A stretch of DNA of 5,675 bases, taken from an uncultured Aquabacterium sp. (lineage in GTDB: Bacteria > Pseudomonadota > Gammaproteobacteria > Burkholderiales > Burkholderiaceae_C). Shown piece after piece: positions 1 to 5,675 of this stretch. A model generated the notes under the pieces. It saw nothing but the letters and a program-made list of their open reading frames with translations. It ran no database searches and had not been told where the DNA came from. The stretch is taken from contig CALAKR010000108.1 in assembly GCA_937923225.1 (NCBI GenBank), positions 1 through 5,675 of the forward strand, in the 5' to 3' direction. The position numbers and the translations under genes were made by a program. The first letter of the stretch is position 1. The number at the start of each line of letters is the position of its first letter.

Positions 1-585
1 CAGGTAGGTGCGCAGGCTCTGGATGAACAGGATGTCGCCCAGGCGGTCGATCACGGCCTGACGGGCCAGCCCCTGGCGACCCAACTCCTGCTCCAGGTAG
101 GCCAGGCCGATCACCAGCCAGCCCGGCAGGCCGCGCTCACCCCACTGCAGGGTCAGCCAGGGCGGCAGGCCGCCGCACAGCCAGGTTTCGGTCACACCCT
201 CGATGTGCATGCAGCCACTGATCGTGCGGCCCGACCACACACCGCCCACCGAACTGCCGGACGACACCGTGAGCGCGCCGGACTCGTCCGCCTCACGCCA
301 GTGGCGCAGCAGATCGACGGCTTCTGCCTGGGCGCCCGCCAGCGCAGGCTGCGCGCTCAGCACATGGGGCCCGCCCTGCGGCAGGAAGGCCACATCACCA
401 GCCTGCAAAACAATGGGTGACTCGCCCGGTGCCGGGTACAGCCAGACCTGCCCCGACGTCACCAGGTGAAAGCATGGCTGCCCGGCCTGCCCCACCCGCA
501 AGGCGCCCTGCCCCGCCAACTGCGTGCGCACGAACAGCGCATCACGGATGCGTACATCGGCCAGCACTTCGCTCAAGGAATCCAT
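1..585 (-). CDS. AraC-family transcriptional regulator, N-terminal cupin domain (partial, C-terminus off the left edge)
   Basis: Seen: an open minus-strand frame of 195 codons runs from an ATG at 583-585 to the window edge without a stop. The protein begins MDSLSEVLADVRI, the usual opening of AraC-type regulators with a Cupin_6-like ligand-binding domain. Residues about 38-80 carry a cupin strand pattern (CFHLVTSGQVWL, then AGDVAFLPQGGPH with His74). Residues 165-195 (LEQELGRQGLARQAVIDRL followed by GDILFIQSLRTYL) match the helical linker that normally precedes the two helix-turn-helix motifs in this family. Known: these cytoplasmic regulators sense a small ligand through the cupin and bind DNA through a C-terminal AraC HTH domain. 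That domain should lie just outside the window and is not seen. The gene is divergent from the 2TM/ACAD operon, so control of that operon is a reasonable inference. The frame stays open upstream of 585, but the family start and the lack of another ATG favour this start. The ligand is unknown. Confidence 0.85.
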   Translation of the reverse strand, partial: MDSLSEVLADVRIRDALFVRTQLAGQGALRVGQAGQPCFHLVTSGQVWLYPAPGESPIVLQAGDVAFLPQGGPHVLSAQPALAGAQAEAVDLLRHWREADESGALTVSSGSSVGGVWSGRTISGCMHIEGVTETWLCGGLPPWLTLQWGERGLPGWLVIGLAYLEQELGRQGLARQAVIDRLGDILFIQSLRTYL

Positions 586-634
586 GGCCGTGACTGTGCC
601 CCAAGACAGGGGGGATTTGATCGCGAGCGTCCGG

Positions 635-665
635 TTGTCGTGCGGCAAATCGCCACGAATGCCGC
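635..665. promoter_or_regulatory. Candidate operator: overlapping inverted repeats in the divergent control region
   Basis: An imperfect palindrome, TTGTCG-TG-CGGCAA, lies at 635-648. It overlaps a second inverted repeat, GCGGCA (642-647) with TGCCGC (660-665) separated by 12 bases. Both lie between the AraC-type regulator start (585) and the proposed promoter of the divergent operon. The position suits a regulator binding site, but short inverted repeats are common in GC-rich DNA and AraC proteins often prefer direct repeats. The assignment is inference only. Confidence 0.22.
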
Positions 666-672
666 GCAAGCG

Positions 673-701
673 GTGACAGCGTGGGCCCTCCGGTGTGAAA
701 T
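673..701 (+). promoter_or_regulatory. Candidate sigma70-type promoter of the 2TM/ACAD operon
   Basis: GTGACA at 673-678 matches the -35 consensus at 5 of 6 positions. After a 17-base spacer, TGAAAT at 696-701 matches the -10 consensus at 4 of 6. Transcription would start near 708, leaving a leader of about 45 bases before the first start codon. This is the best plus-strand match I found in the 168-bp divergent gap. I found no convincing counterpart on the minus strand for the regulator. Confidence 0.35.
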
Positions 702-739
702 CCGCCCCGCCCCGGGTCTGCCTGTACCCGGACACAACC

Positions 740-744
740 AGGAG
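740..744 (+). promoter_or_regulatory. Ribosome binding site AGGAG of the small membrane protein
   Basis: AGGAG lies 9 bases before the ATG at 754 and 6 bases before an in-frame GTG at 751. It is the only good Shine-Dalgarno sequence near the start of the membrane segment. It rules in a short 63- or 64-residue product, as opposed to the much longer open frame that begins at 466. Confidence 0.6.
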
Positions 745-753
745 TTCGACGTG

Positions 754-945
754 ATGGCCGGTTTGCAGATGAGCGTGGTGATCCACGCGGTGGTGTATGT
801 GCTGGTGGTCGGCGGCCTGTGGGCCCTGAACCAGGACGCGACGCCCGATGTCCAGTGGATCAAATGGGTCGCCTGGGGCTGGGGCATCGGCCTGGCCGCG
901 CACACCACCGTGTGGTCCCTGCTGCGCGGCAAAGCCCGCCGCTGA
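754..945 (+). CDS. Small two-transmembrane (2TM domain) membrane protein
   Basis: A 63-residue protein with two hydrophobic segments, about residues 4-24 (QMSVVIHAVVYVLVVGGLWA) and 36-57 (ending GWGIGLAAHTTVWSLL). A short polar loop (NQDATPDVQ) joins them, and the C-terminus is basic (RGKARR). The second segment has the GWGIGLxxH pattern typical of the 2TM domain family (often annotated 2TM or DUF-type), which I recognise by pattern only. It should sit in the inner membrane; by the positive-inside rule the C-terminus is probably cytoplasmic. No catalytic residues are apparent and the function is unknown. The frame is open from 466, but the upstream part overlaps the AraC gene on the other strand and has no domain character. 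The AGGAG at 740-744 supports the start at 754 (GTG at 751 is an alternative). It ends 32 bp before the first ACAD gene and is probably co-transcribed with it. Confidence 0.75.
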   Translation: MAGLQMSVVIHAVVYVLVVGGLWALNQDATPDVQWIKWVAWGWGIGLAAHTTVWSLLRGKARR

Positions 946-977
946 ATCCTTCTTCCGCATCAAGACGAGAGACATCC

Positions 978-2288
978 ATGGCCACCTCCCTCACCCGCCT
1001 GGGCCTTCGCACGCTCAGCCAGATGGCTGGCTCGCCCAGCCTGGACCGCCTGAAACTGCGCAAGCCCACCGAGAAGGTGCTCTACCACGGCACAAAGGCC
1101 GGTTTCCGCACCGTGACCGCCGTGAACCGAGCCTTCAAGGCGATCAAGAACCTGAGCCAGCCCGAGCGCCTGCCCAAGCGCGGCGGCGGCGAGCTGTTCG
1201 ACCTGACGCCCACCGACGACCAGGCCATGATCCTGGAAGCGATCCGCGTGTTCGCCAAGGAGCAGTTGCGCCCCGCCGCCATGGCCGCAGACACAGCCTA
1301 CGGCGCAGCCCCCACCTTGCTGGCCCAATGCGCCGAGCTGGGCATCACCAGCATGGGCATCCCCGAAACCCTGGGCGGCGTGGGCACCGAGCGCTCCGCC
1401 GTGACCAACGCCCTGATCGCCGAGGCGCTGGCCCAGGGTGACATGGGGCTGGCCGTGGCCTGCCTGGCGCCTTCCGCCGTGAGCACGGCCCTGGTGCTGT
1501 GGGGTACGGCCGAGCAGCAGGCCACCTACCTGGGCGCCTTCGCGGCTGAAACGCCCCCGCCCGCCGCCCTGGCCGTGCAGGAGCCCACGCCCCTGTTCGA
1601 CCCGTTCAACCTGCAGACGCGCGCCCGCCTGGTCAATGGCCGCTACGAGATCACCGGCACCAAGGCCATGGTGCCGCTGGCGGCCTCGGCAGAACTCTTC
1701 ATCGTGGCCGCCGACATCGAAGGCCATGGCCCCGGCCTGCTGGTGGTGGAGTCGTCCACCCCCGGCCTGGCCATCGAGGAAGACGTGTCCATGGGCCTGC
1801 GCGCCGCCGCCTGCGCCCGCCTGATCCTGGACCGCGCCAGCGTGCCCGCCACCGCCTTGCTGGGCGAAGGCCGCGCCGAGGTCTATGCCGAGTGCATCCA
1901 GCTCTCACGGCTGGCCTGGTGCGCCCTGGCCACGGGCTGCGCCCAGGCCGCGCTGGATTATCTGATCCCTTATACGAATGACCGCCAGGCTTTTGGCGAG
2001 CCGATCAGCCATCGGCAATCGGTGGCGTTTGCCATCTCGAACATCGCCATCGAGCTGGACGGCATGCGCCTGCTGACCTGGCGCGCCGCCAGCCTGGCCG
2101 ATGCCGACAAGCCCTTTGCCGAGGCGGCGGCCCTGGCCCGCCGCCTCTGCGCCGACAAGGCCGCGCAGATCGGCAGCGATGCCGTGCAGTTGCTGGGCGG
2201 CCATGGTTTCGTGAAGGACCACCCGGTGGAGCGCTGGTACCGCGACTTGCGCGCAGTGGGCGTGATGGAAGGTGGGCTCTTGCTCTGA
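978..2288 (+). CDS. Acyl-CoA dehydrogenase family protein, divergent subunit with N-terminal extension (ACAD 1)
   Basis: A 436-residue protein. The start ATG at 978 follows GAGAG (967-971) at 6 bases; the frame is open back to 819, but that extension has no family resemblance. Residues 1-75 form a basic extension (containing LYHGTKAGFRTV) ahead of the usual ACAD N-terminal helices (from about 76, LTPTDDQAMILEAIRVFAKE). The C-terminal helical domain is canonical: DRQAFGEPI at 335-343, GGHGF at 407-411 and VERWYRDLRAV at 417-427. These motifs normally clamp the ADP part of FAD in the partner subunit. Oddities: the mid-domain flavin loop TEPxxGSD is replaced by VQEPTPLFDPFNLQT (200-214), and the protein stops at MEGGLLL, directly after Glu431, which aligns with the catalytic Glu of the family. 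The usual tail after EGT is absent. Known: ACADs oxidise acyl-CoA to 2-enoyl-CoA, passing electrons to ETF. Substrate unknown. It probably works with the next gene, 35 bp downstream. Confidence 0.85.
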   Translation: MATSLTRLGLRTLSQMAGSPSLDRLKLRKPTEKVLYHGTKAGFRTVTAVNRAFKAIKNLSQPERLPKRGGGELFDLTPTDDQAMILEAIRVFAKEQLRPAAMAADTAYGAAPTLLAQCAELGITSMGIPETLGGVGTERSAVTNALIAEALAQGDMGLAVACLAPSAVSTALVLWGTAEQQATYLGAFAAETPPPAALAVQEPTPLFDPFNLQTRARLVNGRYEITGTKAMVPLAASAELFIVAADIEGHGPGLLVVESSTPGLAIEEDVSMGLRAAACARLILDRASVPATALLGEGRAEVYAECIQLSRLAWCALATGCAQAALDYLIPYTNDRQAFGEPISHRQSVAFAISNIAIELDGMRLLTWRAASLADADKPFAEAAALARRLCADKAAQIGSDAVQLLGGHGFVKDHPVERWYRDLRAVGVMEGGLLL

Positions 2289-2323
2289 CCCCTACCCGGC
2301 TTACTGAAACAAGACAAAACACC

Positions 2324-3541
2324 ATGATCAATCTTGAGATTCCCCGCAAGTTCAACGCGCTGGTGCGCCAGGCCCAGGAAGTGGCCGGCGAGGTGCTGCG
2401 CCCGATTTCCCGCAAGTACGACCGCGCCGAGCACGCGCGTCCGGTCGAGTTGGACATGCTGGCCGCCGTGATCGACGGCATGAACGAAGGCAACAGCGAA
2501 GTCGGCGGCACGGGCGCCACCGGCGTCCGCCGCGATGGCAATGCCGGCGCCGATGGCGTCAACCGCAACGGCACCAACCTGTCCACAGCCCTGTCCATCA
2601 TGGAGCTGTGCTGGGGCGACGTGGGCATGCTGCTGTCCATGCCCCGCCAGGGCCTAGGCAACTCGGCCATCGCCTCGGTGGCCAATGAAGAACAGCTCGC
2701 GCGCTTCAAGGGCCGCTGGGCCGCCATGGCCATCACCGAACCCGGCTGCGGCTCGGATTCAGCGGCCATCCGCACCACGGCCCGCCTGGACGGTGACCAC
2801 TACGTGCTCAACGGCGAGAAGATCTACGTGACCTCAGGTGACCGTGCCGATCTGGTCGTGGTGTGGGCCACGCTGGACAAGAGCCTGGGCCGCGCCGCCA
2901 TCAAATCCTTCGTGGTCGAGAAGGGCACACCCGGCTTTGATCTGGTGCGTCTGGAGCACAAGCTGGGCATCCGCGCCTCGGACACCGCCGCCTTCGTGCT
3001 GACCGATTGCCGCGTGCCCAAGGCCAACCTGCTGGGTGACCCGGACATCAACCCCGAAAAGAGCTTCGCCGGGGTGATGCAGACCTTCGACAACACGCGC
3101 CCGCTGGTGGCCGCCATGGCCGTGGGCCTGACGCGCGCCTGCATCGAAGAGATGGGGCGCATCCTCAAGGAAACAGGCCTCGCGCCCGACTACAACCGCC
3201 CACTGCACCGCCAGAGCGCCGCCGCCTCGGAGTTCGTGCGCATGCAGGCCGACTATGAAGCCGCACGCCTGCTGACCATGCAGGCCGCCTGGATGGCCGA
3301 CAACGCCCAGCCCAACTCGCTGCAGGCCTCGCTGGCCAAGGCCAAGGCCGGTCGCACCTGCGTTGATGTGGCTTTGAAGTGCGTGGAGCTGGCAGGCAGC
3401 ATCGGCTACACCGAGAACGCGCTGCTGGAGAAGTGGTCGCGCGACGCGAAGATCCTGGACATCTTCGAAGGCACGCAGCAGATCCAATTGCTCATCATCG
3501 CGCGGCGCCTGCTGGGCAAGTCGTCTGCCGAACTGAAGTGA
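2324..3541 (+). CDS. Acyl-CoA dehydrogenase family protein, catalytic-type subunit (ACAD 2)
   Basis: A 405-residue protein, close to the usual ACAD length. The flavin loop is canonical: AITEPGCGSDSA at 136-147 and KIYVTSGDRADLVVVWA at 166-182, with a beta-domain to about 235. TRP at 258-260 begins the C-terminal helices. FEGTQQIQ at 381-388 supplies the expected catalytic base Glu382, followed by a normal tail (LLIIARRLL). Oddities: RxxFG, which should fall near 291-300, is replaced by NRPLHRQSAA. GGxG is replaced by AGSIGY (357-362). A Gly/Asn-rich stretch at 60-85 (GGTGATG, then NRNGTN) sits where a helix usually lies. It should catalyse alpha,beta-dehydrogenation of an acyl-CoA with FAD and ETF in the cytoplasm. 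Substrate and pathway cannot be read from the window. No strong Shine-Dalgarno precedes the ATG (only AAGA at 2311-2314), so translation may be coupled to the upstream gene 35 bp away. No stop or frameshift is seen. Confidence 0.9.
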   Translation: MINLEIPRKFNALVRQAQEVAGEVLRPISRKYDRAEHARPVELDMLAAVIDGMNEGNSEVGGTGATGVRRDGNAGADGVNRNGTNLSTALSIMELCWGDVGMLLSMPRQGLGNSAIASVANEEQLARFKGRWAAMAITEPGCGSDSAAIRTTARLDGDHYVLNGEKIYVTSGDRADLVVVWATLDKSLGRAAIKSFVVEKGTPGFDLVRLEHKLGIRASDTAAFVLTDCRVPKANLLGDPDINPEKSFAGVMQTFDNTRPLVAAMAVGLTRACIEEMGRILKETGLAPDYNRPLHRQSAAASEFVRMQADYEAARLLTMQAAWMADNAQPNSLQASLAKAKAGRTCVDVALKCVELAGSIGYTENALLEKWSRDAKILDIFEGTQQIQLLIIARRLLGKSSAELK

Positions 3542-3543
3542 AC

Positions 3544-3585
3544 CTGTTGATGGCGGCGGGCACAACACCGCGCTGCCATCAGCAG
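3544..3585. terminator. Bidirectional hairpin between the convergent operons
   Basis: The arms at 3544-3558 (CTGTTGATGGCGGCG) and 3571-3585 (CGCTGCCATCAGCAG) can pair over 15 bp with only two G-T type wobbles and a 12-base loop. The hairpin lies 3 bases after the ACAD 2 stop and 6 bases after the proB stop, in the 49-bp convergent gap. That placement suits a shared terminator. Neither side has a clear T tract, so it could also serve as an mRNA 3'-end stabiliser or as a weaker terminator. Confidence 0.65.
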
Positions 3586-3590
3586 TCTCG

Positions 3591-4712
3591 TCAATCCATC
3601 AAGACCAGGTTGTCCCGATGGATCAACGCCGGCTCGATGATGAAGCCCAGGATGCCCTCGATCTCGCTGGAGGGCTTGCGCGCGATCAGGCGCGCCTCGC
3701 TGCTGGCGTAGCTGGTCAGGCCACGGGCCACGTCATGGCCCGTCAAACTGCGCACCGCGACCACATCGCCGCGATGGAACTCGCCCTGCACCTCGACCAC
3801 CCCGATCGGCAACAGGCTCTTGCCTTCGTCGCGCAGCTTGGCCACGGCGCCGTCGTCGATGACGAGCACGCCGCGCAGTTGCAGGTGATCCGCCATCCAC
3901 TGCTTGCGCGCGGTGAACTTGGCCGTGCCGGCCACGAACAGCGAACCGATGGGCTCGCCTTGGGACAGGCGCACCAGCACATCGGGCTCGCGGCCCCAGG
4001 CGATCACGGTGCTCGCGCCGCTGCGCGCCGCGCGCTTGGCCGCCAGCACCTTGGTGATCATGCCGCCCGTGCCCACGCGTGAGCCCGCACCACCGGCCAT
4101 CTGCTCCAGGGCCGGATCACCCGCCTCGCAGACATCGATGAAGCGAGCCCCCGGGTCCTTGCGCGGATCGGCGCTGTACAGGCCCTTCTGGTCGGTCAGG
4201 ATCACCAGGGCATCGGCTTCGACCAGGTTGGCCACCAGCGCGCCCAGGGTGTCGTTGTCGCCGAACTTGATCTCGTCGGTGACCACGGTGTCGTTCTCGT
4301 TGATCACGGGCACGACCTTGTGCGAGAGCAGCGCCAGCAAGGTGGAGCGCGCATTGAGGTAGCGCTCGCGGTCGGCCAGGTCGGCGTGCGTGAGCAGCAC
4401 CTGGGCACTGCCCATGCCGTGTTCGCTCAGCTTGCTCTCGTACATCTGCGCCAGGCCCATCTGGCCAACGGCCGCGGCAGCCTGGAGATCATGGATCTCC
4501 TTGGGGCGGGTGCGCCAGCCCAGGCGCTTCATGCCTTCGGCGATGGCACCACTGGAGACCATGATCAACTCGCGCCCGTCATGCGCCAGCGCAGCCATCT
4601 GGCGGCACCAGTTGCCGATGGCCTCGGCATCGACGCCCTTGCCTTCGTTGGTGACCAGGCTGGAGCCCACCTTGACGACGATGCGGCGGGCGTTCTTCAA
4701 CACTTCGTTCAT
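3591..4712 (-). CDS. proB: Glutamate 5-kinase
   Basis: A 373-residue protein, matching the 360-375 usual for the two-domain enzyme. It phosphorylates L-glutamate with ATP to gamma-glutamyl phosphate, the first and feedback-inhibited step of proline synthesis, in the cytoplasm. Amino acid kinase domain, residues 8-260: [10 protein letters not shown] (12-21, with Lys14), [10 protein letters not shown] (51-60), [14 protein letters not shown] (76-89), VINENDTV (136-143), [14 protein letters not shown] (149-162), [13 protein letters not shown] (172-184) and GTGGMITK (214-221). PUA domain, residues about 280-365, ending in HRDNLVLMD; bacterial ProB often carries this domain. All expected kinase motifs are intact. 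The start ATG has no clear Shine-Dalgarno; upstream on the coding strand reads CACCTGCCACGCC. The gene lies 78 bp downstream of obgE with no terminator between them, so co-transcription is likely. proA is not in the window. Confidence 0.97.
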   Translation of the reverse strand: MNEVLKNARRIVVKVGSSLVTNEGKGVDAEAIGNWCRQMAALAHDGRELIMVSSGAIAEGMKRLGWRTRPKEIHDLQAAAAVGQMGLAQMYESKLSEHGMGSAQVLLTHADLADRERYLNARSTLLALLSHKVVPVINENDTVVTDEIKFGDNDTLGALVANLVEADALVILTDQKGLYSADPRKDPGARFIDVCEAGDPALEQMAGGAGSRVGTGGMITKVLAAKRAARSGASTVIAWGREPDVLVRLSQGEPIGSLFVAGTAKFTARKQWMADHLQLRGVLVIDDGAVAKLRDEGKSLLPIGVVEVQGEFHRGDVVAVRSLTGHDVARGLTSYASSEARLIARKPSSEIEGILGFIIEPALIHRDNLVLMD

Positions 4713-4749
4713 GGCGTGGCAGGTGGAATCTGGCGGGTGGGATCGGGAA

Positions 4750-4759
4750 TGATCGATCA
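4750..4759. repeat. GATC-rich palindrome in the obgE-proB gap
   Basis: TGATCGATCA is a perfect 10-bp palindrome in the 78-bp gap between obgE and proB. GATC occurs four times within 34 bp here (4741, 4751, 4755 and 4771). It could be a protein binding site or chance. It is not a terminator, because the arms are too short and have no T tract. Confidence 0.3.
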
Positions 4760-4790
4760 GGCGGCGATGAGATCAGATGCGAGCACAGGC

Positions 4791-5675
4791 TCAGCGAAAG
4801 CGCGGATCATCCACCTGAGGCACATAGGCTTCGGCTTCGAACTCGCCCTTCTTGCCCTTGCCTGCGGCTTTGCCCGAGCCAGTCGCCTTGGCGGCCTTCT
4901 TGGCCGCGGCCTTCTTCGCAGCCGGCTTCTTGCCCGCAGCCGATTTGGCCGCCGCCGACTTGGTGGGCGCCTTGCGGCGCGTGGCCGGTGCAGCGCCTTC
5001 TTCAGGCTCTTCCTGCTTCACGGGCACGAGGGATTCAAAGGCCTTGGCCTCGATCGCCGCCTTGCGCATCACCAAGGAGGGCGAGGCGTCTTCGCCATCA
5101 GCCAGTTCGCCCTCGGCGTCGAAGCGCACATCGACTTCCTCGTAGTGCTCCTGCATGGAGGCCACGTGCTGGTAGATGGCCTGCACCAGGTGTTCGCAGC
5201 CTTCGCGCGTGAGCGCCGAGATCTGGAACACGGGGCCTTTCCAGCCATAGCGCTTGACGAAGTTCACCACCTTGGCCACGCGCTGCTCGGCCGGCACCAT
5301 GTCCAGCTTGTTGAGCACCAGCCAGCGTGGCTTCTCGTACAGCGCCTCGTCGTAGATCTTGAGTTCGTTGACGATGGCCTTGGCCTGCTTGACCGGATCG
5401 ACGCCCTCATCAAAGGGCGCCAGATCCACCACGTGCAGCAGCACGCGGGTGCGTTGCAGGTGGCGCAGGAACAGATGGCCCAGGCCGGCGCCTTCGGAAG
5501 CACCCTCGATCAGGCCGGGAATGTCGGCCACGACGAAGCTCTTTTCCGGGCCCACGCGCACCACGCCCAGGTTGGGGTGCAGCGTCGTGAAGGGGTAGTC
5601 TGCGATCTTGGGCCGCGCATTGGAGATGGCCGCGATCAGCGTGGACTTGCCCGCGTTGGGCATGCCCAGCAGGCC
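4791..5675 (-). CDS. obgE: Obg-family GTPase ObgE/CgtA (partial, N-terminal Obg domain off the right edge)
   Basis: 294 residues are seen in the minus-strand frame, which is open to the window edge and begins [12 protein letters not shown], the P-loop. The ATG at 5661-5663 is therefore internal, not a start. GTPase motifs in order (fragment numbering): G1 1-12, G2 [12 protein letters not shown] 26-37, G3 [14 protein letters not shown] 51-64, G4 NKLD 122-125 and G5 SAL 153-155. The glycine-rich Obg fold (about 160 residues) that should precede G1 lies outside the window. Known: Obg proteins bind the 50S ribosomal subunit, act in its late assembly and respond to GTP and (p)ppGpp. After the G domain comes an acidic linker (about 174-226), then a Lys/Ala-rich tail and a final acidic and aromatic end, [10 protein letters not shown]. 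In betaproteobacteria obgE usually follows rplU and rpmA and precedes proB; the second half of that order is seen here. Confidence 0.96.
   Translation of the reverse strand, partial: GLLGMPNAGKSTLIAAISNARPKIADYPFTTLHPNLGVVRVGPEKSFVVADIPGLIEGASEGAGLGHLFLRHLQRTRVLLHVVDLAPFDEGVDPVKQAKAIVNELKIYDEALYEKPRWLVLNKLDMVPAEQRVAKVVNFVKRYGWKGPVFQISALTREGCEHLVQAIYQHVASMQEHYEEVDVRFDAEGELADGEDASPSLVMRKAAIEAKAFESLVPVKQEEPEEGAAPATRRKAPTKSAAAKSAAGKKPAAKKAAAKKAAKATGSGKAAGKGKKGEFEAEAYVPQVDDPRFR
4845..4979 (-). other. Lys/Ala-rich low-complexity tail of ObgE
   Basis: About 45 codons of obgE (fragment residues 233-277) encode a basic tail made of Lys, Ala, Pro, Gly and Ser, with repeats of the type KKAAAKKAA and KKPAAKKAA. 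At the DNA level it is a GCC/AAG-rich stretch. It resembles the disordered tails of histone H1-like proteins and should be disordered and able to bind nucleic acid. Such repeats can vary in copy number between strains. Confidence 0.75.

Noticed and set aside
203..469. Plus-strand 71- and 88-codon frames in the AraC region
   Set aside because: They are opposite the well-supported cupin-domain coding frame, with no SD and no domain.
466..753. Upstream in-frame extension of the small 2TM protein (159-residue reading)
   Set aside because: It overlaps the AraC-type gene on the other strand and the divergent control region, has no domain character, and a good SD sits just before the start at 754.
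819..977. Longer start for ACAD 1 at 819
   Set aside because: It would overlap the 2TM gene in another frame and adds residues without family resemblance. The ATG at 978 has a GAGAG at proper spacing.
960..1727. Minus-strand 255-codon open frame opposite ACAD 1
   Set aside because: Its Gly/His/Gln-rich composition is typical of an antisense shadow of a GC-rich gene, and the plus strand has clear ACAD motifs over the same stretch.
2834..3568. Minus-strand 244-codon open frame opposite ACAD 2
   Set aside because: It is a shadow of a gene with complete ACAD motifs, has no recognisable fold, and crosses the convergent hairpin.
4845..4979. Possible tandem repeat or mobile element in the obgE tail
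   Set aside because: It is in-frame low-complexity coding sequence (GCC/AAG codons) with no terminal repeats or target duplication.

Overview
The window is GC-rich chromosomal DNA that looks betaproteobacterial, most likely Burkholderiales. This rests on the strong G/C bias at third codon positions, the obgE-proB gene order (in this group usually seen downstream of rplU-rpmA), and the style of the acyl-CoA dehydrogenase and AraC-type proteins. It looks like ordinary chromosome: no mobile element, CRISPR array, tRNA, rRNA or phage gene was seen. Both window edges cut a gene.

Left part (1-945): a divergent pair. On the minus strand is the N-terminal cupin half of an AraC-type regulator, running off the left edge. 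On the plus strand, after a 168-bp shared control region, is a 63-residue protein with two membrane segments (2TM-domain type).

Middle (978-3541): two acyl-CoA dehydrogenase (ACAD) genes on the plus strand, 32 bp behind the small membrane protein gene and 35 bp from each other, so the three genes probably form one operon. The two ACADs differ from each other and have complementary losses of family motifs. The first keeps the FAD/ADP-side motifs (RQxFG and GGHG) but has lost the TEPxxGSD flavin loop and the C-terminal tail. The second keeps TEPGCGSD and the catalytic FEGTQQ but has lost RxxFG and GGxG. I infer that they assemble into one hetero-oligomeric enzyme acting on an unknown acyl-CoA. 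The divergent AraC-type protein is a plausible regulator.

Right part (3591-5675): minus-strand proB (glutamate 5-kinase, first step of proline synthesis) lies downstream of obgE (ribosome-assembly GTPase), which runs off the right edge at its P-loop. The ObgE has a long Lys/Ala-rich C-terminal tail. The ACAD operon and the obgE-proB operon converge on a 15-bp inverted repeat at 3544-3585 that probably ends transcription from both sides.

The observation most worth following is the complementary ACAD pair. Nothing else points to a new system.
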